From Flectonema sp. DT1601 (Eukaryota > Euglenozoa > Diplonemea > Diplonemida > Diplonemidae), in NCBI GenBank assembly GCA_964019425.1, contig OZ025789.1, positions 1 to 64,000 on the forward strand: a stretch of 64,000 nt of DNA, given 5' to 3'. The notes under the pieces were generated by a model that worked only from the letters and a program-made list of their open reading frames with translations, was not told the origin of the DNA and ran no database searches. The translations under genes and the position numbers were made by a program. Of this stretch, positions 54,101 to 63,100 are shown piece by piece; the stretch's first letter is position 1; every line of letters starts with the position of its first letter.

Positions 54101-57100
54101 ATCCGTGTTCGTCAAGTCCTTTGCGTAGTCTCCACACTTCTTGTCCGAACACGTCGAGAAGTCCCAGTGGCAAGCCGGTTCGTTGTTGCAGCTAACCGAT
54201 TCCCCATACTGCGAGCAGAACTTCTCCTTGCACTTTCCAGGCGCCACCGCCGAGTCCCACTCGCACACCAAGTCTTCGTGGCAAGACACCTCGTCCGCGT
54301 ACCCGACGCAAGGCTTCTCCTGACACACATTGCTCGTCGTGTTCATCTCGCACCACTGCTTGTTGCTCTCATCCTCCACGCAGCACGTCGAGTTCCCCCC
54401 GCACGACACGCACCTTTTCGGCTTGCAGATCAATCCGTGCTTGTCCCACTCGCAGATCTCCTTCTCGGTCGAACACCCGTCCTCCGTCTTCAGTGTCTTG
54501 CACGGCTCCAGGCTGCAGGTCAACAGCAGCGAGTCGTAAACGCATCCCTCAGGGTCCGCGAGACACGCGTCCTCGTCGGCGTGCACGCAAGGCTTCTCCG
54601 CGCACGTGTTGTTCCTCCAAGCGCACTCGTCGTCCTGCGCGCAAGAGGTCTCGTCAGGGTGAGCGCACAGCTTCGACTTCCAGCACACGCTCTCCGTCCC
54701 GTTCCACTCGCAGTGGTTTTCCTTGTCGTCAGTGCATGGACCGTCGTCACAGTGTTGGAAGCAAGGGGTGTTTCCACACACCTGCGCCGAGTCTCCCCAC
54801 GCGCATCCCTTCTCCTGGTTACACGTTCCCTTCGATGGGAACTGCTCGCAAGGAACCGCCCCCGCTGGAAGCCCGATGCTTCCGCTTCCTCCACCGGCCA
54901 CGTACCTTCCCCACTTGCTCGCAGGGTCGCAAAGTCCCGTCAGCACCTCGGTCGGCACCTCGTCCAGCATCAAGCTCAGAAAGTGCTCGTCAGCAGGTGC
55001 AGACACCACAGGCTTCAGCGCCGCCTCCGCGTCGATGTCTCCCTGCGTCCTCGCCGAGAATCGGCGCACCGCGATACCAAACACCAACACCTGCTGCTGC
55101 TTCAGGGTGCTCCGCACTCCCGAAAGCTTGTCTCCGTCCATCAGCACCCCGTCCGTGATGATGATGATGATCTTTCGCCGTCCATCCACCGGTGAATCCT
55201 GTGCGAACATGTTCGACGCCATGACGAGACCCTCCTCGATGAAGGTCAGCTGCTTCATGTAATTGTCCTCGTGCCACTCGATGTCAGCCTGCAGCTGCGC
55301 CAGGTCCCCGCTCAGACGACCGTTTGCACCCACGCCTGGCGGCGTGCGCTGCGCCGAGTTCACTACTCCCCCAGTCGGCCCCGTGCTTCCAGCCAACCCA
55401 CTGAACTGCACCAGCCCGACACGCACTCCCCCGCTAGGCACCGAGTTCGAACCGACCGCTGAATCCTCTCCGCTGAGCGGCAGCGTCTTCACCCAGTCGC
55501 GGATCATCTCCATCATCGCGTAGAACCCGTGTGGGTGTCGCCCGAAGCTCTGGCTCATCGAACCAGAACCGTCAAGCACCAGCGCCACATCGAGCGTCGG
55601 GCACTTCCCGTAAGCCTGTTCCTCGCACCTTCCACGTCCACCGGTGTTGCTCCAGAAGCAGCTCGGGTCCTGCTGACATCCGCACCTCTCAGGGATCTTG
55701 TGGCAAGTCTTCTCTACGCACAAGTCCTTCTCCCACAGACATCCCGAGTCCGCCTCACACATCGCCTGCTCGGGGTACTTCGCACACCGCTCGAGCTGAC
55801 AGCTTCCCGGAGAGGTGCTGGTGTCCCAGTGGCACCGGCGGTCAGCGTCGCACGACTTGTCTTCGGTGTATTCGACGCAAGGGCGCACCGTGCACGTCAG
55901 GTTCGACGTCTGCCAATCGCACAACGCATCAGAGCGGCAATCCACCTCCGCCGTGTACACGCACTTCTTCTGTACGCAAGTCTTGTCCCCGGTCCACATG
56001 CAGCTCTTCTCCGTGTCTGACTCGCATTCCTGTCGCGCCTCGTGGTTCACGCAAGGCATCAACACACAGGTCGTCGGGTCCTTCCACATGCACACCGCCT
56101 CAGTGTCCGCCAGACAGCTGTCCTCGGTCTTGTGATGGCACCTCTTCTCCCCGCAGTCGGTCGCCGTCGCGTTCCATTCGCATCCTTCCTCCGACTCACA
56201 TGTCACCACGTTGTCCCCTCCGCACACCTCCTTGCGGTAGCAAGTCTTCTCCAACTCGTTCCACCCTCCCACGCATCCGTTGGTTACATCCCCATCGCAC
56301 ATCGCCTCCGAACAGTGCACCACGCAAGGCGAGTTCACGCATCCCAGCAGGGTCTCCGACCATACGCATCCGCGGTCCGACATGCAGCTTGTCTTTCCTT
56401 CGTACTTCCTGCACGGCTGGTGTTGCCCCCCGACAGGCTGCATCGCGAGTCCGCTTCCCCAACCGGTCGCCGGGTCGCACATCTTCGTCAGCGGACCGTT
56501 CACATCTGCCAACTCGTCCATGTCGACGTTCACGAAGTGATCTGCGTGTGGGTCCGACGTGATCGGCTTCAGCGTCTCCTCCGCGTCCGCATCCAGCTGC
56601 GTGTGAGTCGCGAACCGACGAACCACGATCCCGAACACTTCGACCTGCTGAGAGCTCAACTTTGCCTGCGCAGACGCCAGCAGGTTCTTGTCCTGGATCG
56701 CCCCGTCAGTGATGATGAAGAGAGCGCGTCTCCTCCCGTCAAGAGGCGAGTCCTGGAAGATTCCGGCTGCCATGTCGAGACCCGCCCGGATGTACGTTCC
56801 CTGCGCCATGTAGTTCGCCTCGTGCCACGAAAGGTCCGCCAACAGCTCGCCTGCGTCGCCCGACAGCCTTCCGGCCGTTCCCGTGTTGCTCGGGGTCTTC
56901 AGAGCCGATCCCGGGATCGGTCCTGTTACTGGCGACCCGCTGTCCTGTGGAACTCCGCTGAACTGGATGAACGCCACGCGCGTCTTCCGGTTCACCGTCG
57001 AAGGCGTTCCCGCCGCCTCACCGCTAAGCGGAAGCCCCTGCACCCAGCTCTTCAGCATCTCAACCTCCGCAAAGTACCCGTGTGGGTGGCGTCCGAAGGC

Positions 57101-60100
57101 ATTGCTCATCGATCCAGATCCATCGAACAGCACCACGAGGTCCAGCGTCGGGCACGTCCCGTACCGGGTGTCAACGCAAGCCTGCTCCGACGGAATCCAG
57201 AAGCAGTCTGGGTCGTTGTGGCACTCACAAGGGTCCGAAGACAGCTTGTCGCAGACCTTCGTCACGCACGAGTTCCCCTCCGTCATGCACTTCGCGTCCG
57301 CCTTGCAGGTCGCCTGGTTGCAACCCCTCTTCGTGCAGTGTCTTCTGCAGTACTTCTCGTTACACGTACCCGGCGCAATCGAGGTGTCCCACTCGCAAAT
57401 CACGTCCCCGTTGCACTCCTTCTCGCTCGAGTACTGCTTGCAAGGGGCTGTTTCGCACAGCGAATTTCCGCCGATCTGCTTCACCCACTCACACAACCCT
57501 GCCGCCGGCTTCGTCAAGCAGTCTCCCTTCTCCGTGTACGGACTGCACTTCTTCAGCTCGCAGTAGTCGGCGTCCAAGTTCCACGTGCAATTTAAGTCCT
57601 GCTCACACGTCGCTACCGCGTCGTACGTGCACGGCCTCTTTCCGCACGTCTGCGCGAGGTTGTTCCACTCACAAGGGTCCGGATCGGCTAAGCATCCCTG
57701 CTCGTTGTCGTGTTCGCACTTCTTACCGATGCAAGTCTTTCCATCATCCGCAACCTCGCACTTCTCGTCCTGCAGACACCGCGCAGCCGTCGGATGCTTG
57801 CAAACTTCCTCCTTCACGCACCCTCCGGATTTCCACTGACACTGGTTCGGCCAGTCCGCCGTGCAGTTGTCCTGCTTGCAGTGCTTCAGGCACGGCGAGT
57901 CTCCGCAAGACAACGTCTCATCGAACCACACGCAGTGGGACTGCTTGTTGCACGGATCCTTCTCCGCCACCGTCGGGCAAGGGAGCACCTCCTCCGAAAC
58001 GTCCGCGACATAGCGTCCCCACACGTGTTGCGGCTCGCAGATCCCGTTCAGCGCCGTCGCCAATTCGTCCACCAGAATGTTCTGGAAGTGCGCGCTCGCC
58101 GGCGAGCTCACGATCTGCTTCAGGGTTTCCTCCGCCCTCAGGTCGATTGCCGTGCGCGTCCCGAACGGCCGGATCACCGCCCCGAAGATCCTAACCTGCG
58201 CCTGGTCGAGTTCCGACATCGCCTGACCGTAAGCATCCTTGTCGTGCAGTTCCCCGTCCGACACGATGATGAGCACCCGCCTCCTTCCGTCAACGGGGGA
58301 GGCCCGGAACAGGCTCACCGCCTTCTCGAGCCCGGCGAGCAGGTAGGTCTGCTGCGTAGTTGGCTGCGTCACCAAGCTTCCCCCGAGGAACGCCCCCATG
58401 TGGTACTCCGCATCCGCGCGCACCTCCGACAGGGAACCGGTCAGGTGACCTCCACTACCCGTTCCAGGTGGCGAGAACGTCGCCTGCCTTGGGTCATCCG
58501 AAGTCCACTTGCTGCTTCCGGCGAACTGCACCAAAGCCAACCGGATCGCCTTCGTATTCGCCACCGACGGCTGTCCAGCCGCCTCCTTGCTCAGAGGAAG
58601 CGTTGCCGCCCAGTCCTTCACCACCTCAACCAACGCGTAGAACCCGTTCGGGTGCCGTCCGAACGCCCGGCTCATCGACGCCCCTCCGTCGAGGAGGAGC
58701 ACGATGTCCAGGGTCGGGCAGGTACCGTAACGCTGGAACGTGCAGTGTGAGCTGACCGCCGTCGAACTGAAGAAGCAGTCCGCGTCTCCCTCGCACTGGC
58801 ACTTGTCCATCACTCCGCAATCCTTCTCCACGCAAGTCAACTTCGCGTCCGACCACATGCACTCGTCCTCTCCCTTGCACCCGTTCTGGTCGAACTTCCT
58901 GCACGGCAGCTGCGCACACAACGCAGGCGACTGCTGCACGTCCCAGTGGCACCCGTCCACCGCGTTGCAGCACTGCTCCCCGGCATACTCAGAGCAAACC
59001 TTCGCCGAACAGCTTCCGTTCCATTGGCACCGCGAGTCCGCCGTGCACGCGGCATCGGACCCCGCCCCTTCGCACGGCTTCACAACACACTCCTCATCAG
59101 GGCAGCTGTTGTCCCACTTGCATCCCGAGTCCGCCCCGCAAGTCGTCGAGTCCGGGTACTGGCAAGGAGTCAACACGCACTCCCGGCTTCCCGTCTGCCA
59201 CGTGCACTCGAACTCCGTGTCAGCCAAGCAGCTGTTCTCGTCAGGGTGCAGACAAGGCTTCTCCCCACACTCTCCACCCGTTCCCGCGGTCACGTTCCAC
59301 GCGCACATCGCATCTTGGTTGCATGCCTGCGGGGTTGTGTGCGGGCAGATCTCCTTCTTGTAACAAACCTGCTCCTGCGAGTTCCACTCGCAGTGGTTCC
59401 CCTGATCTCCGTTACATTCCGACTCCTCACAGTGACGGATGCAAGGTGTGTCCACGCACGCAGTCAGCACCTCCTGATACAGGCATCCCGGGTCGCTGTC
59501 GCACTTCGTCTTGTCCACGTAATTCCTGCAAGGTTTGTGCACTCCTGCCTGACTCTGAGGGTCGACTACGTACTTGCCCCACAGGCTGTTGGGGTCGCAC
59601 AGTCCGTCAAGCGCGTCAGGGATCTCGCTGAGCATGAGGTTCAGGTAGTGGTCCACGTGTGGCTCCGATGTGATCGGTCTCAGCGAATTCTCCGCGTCGA
59701 GGTCCACCGCCGTGTGGGCGAGGAACCTCCTCACCACCACCCCGAAGGTCACCACCCCGGCGTTCTCGAGCCTTCCACGCGCGTCTTTCAGCCTATCAAC
59801 ATCCTTGATCTCCCCGTCCGTGAAGACCAACAGCACCTTCTTCCTCAAACTACCCGGGGATTCCTTGAACATGTCCGCCGCGGTGTCCAGCGCCGAGGCT
59901 ATGTAGGTTCCGCCCTGCATGTAGTTCGTCTCCTGCCACTCCAGCTCCGCGTCGAGCTCGGTCCTCAAACCCGTCAACCTTCCGCTCGTCCCAATCTGCG
60001 CCGGAGTCGTTTGCGCTGCGTCCACGTTTCCATTCGGCAGCTTGTTCGTTGGGATTCCACTGAACTGGACAAATCCGACACGCGCCTTCCCGTCGAGCAA

Positions 60101-63100
60101 CGGAGAGCCTCCGGCAGGCACCCCGCTCAACGACAGCGACTGAACCCATGTCTTCAGCATCTCCATCAGTCCGTAGAATCCGTGAGGGTGCACTCCGAAG
60201 CTCTGGCTCATCGATCCGGAACCGTCAACCACCAGCACGATGTCCAGCGTCGGGCACTCTCCAAACTTCGACGTCTTGCAGGTTCCCTTGTCCCAGTAAC
60301 AGTCCCCATCCTTGCGACACCTGCACACCTCGAACTCCCCGCAGTTCTTCTCGACGCAAGTATTGTTCAGCCACATGCACTCTCCGTCCTGGTCACACGC
60401 CCCCGGTTCACCGTATCTCTTGCAGTACTTCACCTCGCAGTCAGTTCCCCAACTGCACAGGTCGTCCTTTCCACAAGTCTTTTCATCGGGATGCTCCTTG
60501 CACGGCTTGAACGTGCACGCGTTGTTCTTCCACTCGCAGATTCCTCCGTCCTTCTCCTCGCACTCCACCTGCTGACCCCAGCGGCACTTGATCGTTTCGC
60601 ACAGGTCTGCGTCCCTATTCCAAGTGCACTCGGTGTCGTTGTTGCAGAACACCGGCTCGAAGTACACGCAAGGCTGCTTGCTGCAATCCTTTCCGCTTTC
60701 GTTCCACACACACGGTCCCTTCGGGTCCGCCAGACATCCCTGCTGGTTGTCGTGGTCGCAGATCTTTCCGATGCACGTCTTCTTGTCCGCAGGGTCCACC
60801 TCGCACTTGTCGTCCTTCTCGCACTCCACCGTGTCCGGGTGGTTGCAGAGCTCCTCCTTGCGACACGCACCGAGCGTCTGGTTCCACACGCAGTGGTTGT
60901 CGGCGTCCGCTGAGGTGCAGTTGTCCTGCTTGCAGTGCGCCAGGCACGGAGAATCTCCGCAGGACAGCGTCCGGTCGAACCACACACACCCGTCGTCTTT
61001 GTTGCAAGGATCCTTGCTCGCGTACAATGTGCATGCCACCCCGTCGCTCGTATCCGCGATGAACTTGCCCCATGCGTGGTTCGGATCGCACAGACCCTTC
61101 AGCGCCGAGGCCACCTCATCGACCTGCAGGCTCTGCAGGTGCTGGTCCTTCGGGTCCGACAACGCTCCCGACAACGTCTGCTGCGTCTTCACATCGTCGG
61201 TTGACACCGTGCTGAACGGCCTCAACGCGATCCCGAACACGTGAACCTGCGCCTGGTCGAGCGCCGCCCTTGCCGCCGTGTACGAGTCCTTGTCGTTCAG
61301 CTCCCCGTCTGCCACGATGATCAGAACCCTCTTCCTTCCGTCAAACGGCGACGTCTGGAACAAGCTTACCGCCTTCTGAAGACCCCCCAGCAAGTACGTC
61401 TGCTTCAGGTCCGGCTGGGCCGCCGCACTTTCCCCCATGAAGTTCCCCTCGTGGAAATCGGCATCCGCCTCCACCTCGCTCAGCACTCCGCTCAATCTCC
61501 CACCGCTTCCCGTCCCCGGCGGCGATGACAGCGCCTGCTTTTCGTCGCTCGAAGGCCACTGGCTGCTTCCCGCGAACTGCACCATCGCCAACCGCATCGC
61601 CTTCGTCTGCGGCATGCTCGTCGTCCCGGCAGCCTCCCCACTCAGCGGCAGGGTCGCCGCCCAGTCCCGCACCACTTCCACCAACGCGTAGAACCCGTTC
61701 GGGTGCCGTCCGAACGCCCGGCTCATCGAAGCCCCTCCGTCGATCAGGAGCACCACGTCAAGCGTCGGACATGTTGCGTACCGCTGGAACGTGCAGTGCG
61801 AACCACCGTCCGAGATGCTGAAAAAGCAGTCCGGATCAGCGTCGCACTCACACTTCTCGAACTCTCCGCAGTCCTTCTCCACGCACTTGTTGTCTTTCCA
61901 CATGCAATCCCTCTCATCGCTGCACGCAACTTGCTCGCCGAACTTCCTGCATGGGAGCTCGGCACACACCGCCGGCGCCTGCTGCACGTCCCAGTGGCAT
62001 CCGTCCTTGTGGTTGCAGCATTTCTCGTCAGGGTACACCGCGCACGCCTTTCTGGAGCACGTCAAGCTCTGTTGGCTCCACTGGCACAGCACATCCTTCG
62101 AGCACTCCGTTTCGTCCGCGTGCTGGCAAGGGACCCCCACGCAGGTTCCCTCCCCGCACGCCTCGTCCCACTCGCAGCCAGCTTCTTGGTTGCAACTCGT
62201 CTTGTCAACTTGCGTGCAACGGGTTTCGATGCACGATCCGTTCACAGTGTCCCAAGTACAGTCGAAAGTGCTGTCCGCAATGCAACTCGGCTCATCCGGG
62301 TGCAGGCAAGGGGTGTCGATGCACTTGTTCCCAGTCGCGTTCCACGAGCACTTGTCGTTCTGATCGCATGCGTTCGGATCCGAAATCCCTGGACACACCT
62401 CCTTGTTGAAGCACTCCAACACCGTCGAGTTCCAATTGCAGTCGCCCGTCGAGTTCGCACACTGTTCCTGGGTGCAGTGCTTGACACACGGAGAGTCGAG
62501 ACACGCGATCAGCACATCAGACCACTTGCATCCCACGTCTGATGAACACGGCACCTTGTTTCCGTAGTTGGGGCAAGGGCGGTGCACCCCGGCCTGTTGG
62601 GCCTGCGTTTGCGCCGCAATCGCCGCCTGGTCAACGATGAGGTGTCCCCATGGACCGTTCGGGTCACAGATTCCGTTCAACGCCTTGTCCGGAACCTCGT
62701 CGATCATCAGGTTCAAGAAGTGGTCGTCGTGTGGGTCCGACGTGATCGGCTTCAGCGAAGTTTCCGCATCGATGTCATTCTGCGTCAGCTGGTTCGTTCG
62801 CCTCACCACGATCCCGAACGTCTGCACATCCATTCCGTCGAGATCGTTCTTCGCCTGCGCGAGCTTATCGTCGTCCTGGATCTTCCCGTCGGTAATGATG
62901 ATCAGCACCCTCTTCCTTCCGTCAACAGGCGACGACGACTTGAAGATGCTTCCGGCGCGCACCAGCGCCTTCTCGATGTACGTTCCAGCCTCGAGGTAGT
63001 TTGCCTCGTGCCAGTCAACGTCAGCAGACAGCTCCGCCAAGTCTCCAGTCAACCGCCCCCCGGCTCCGACTCCCACAGGCGGAAAGGCCACCGAGTTCAC

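Noticed and set aside
46949-60913. Very long plus-strand open frames opposite the giant adhesin (up to about 650 codons)
   Set aside because: They are Arg/Leu/Pro-rich antisense frames produced by GC-rich codon use of the minus-strand gene; no domains, and they end at irregular places.
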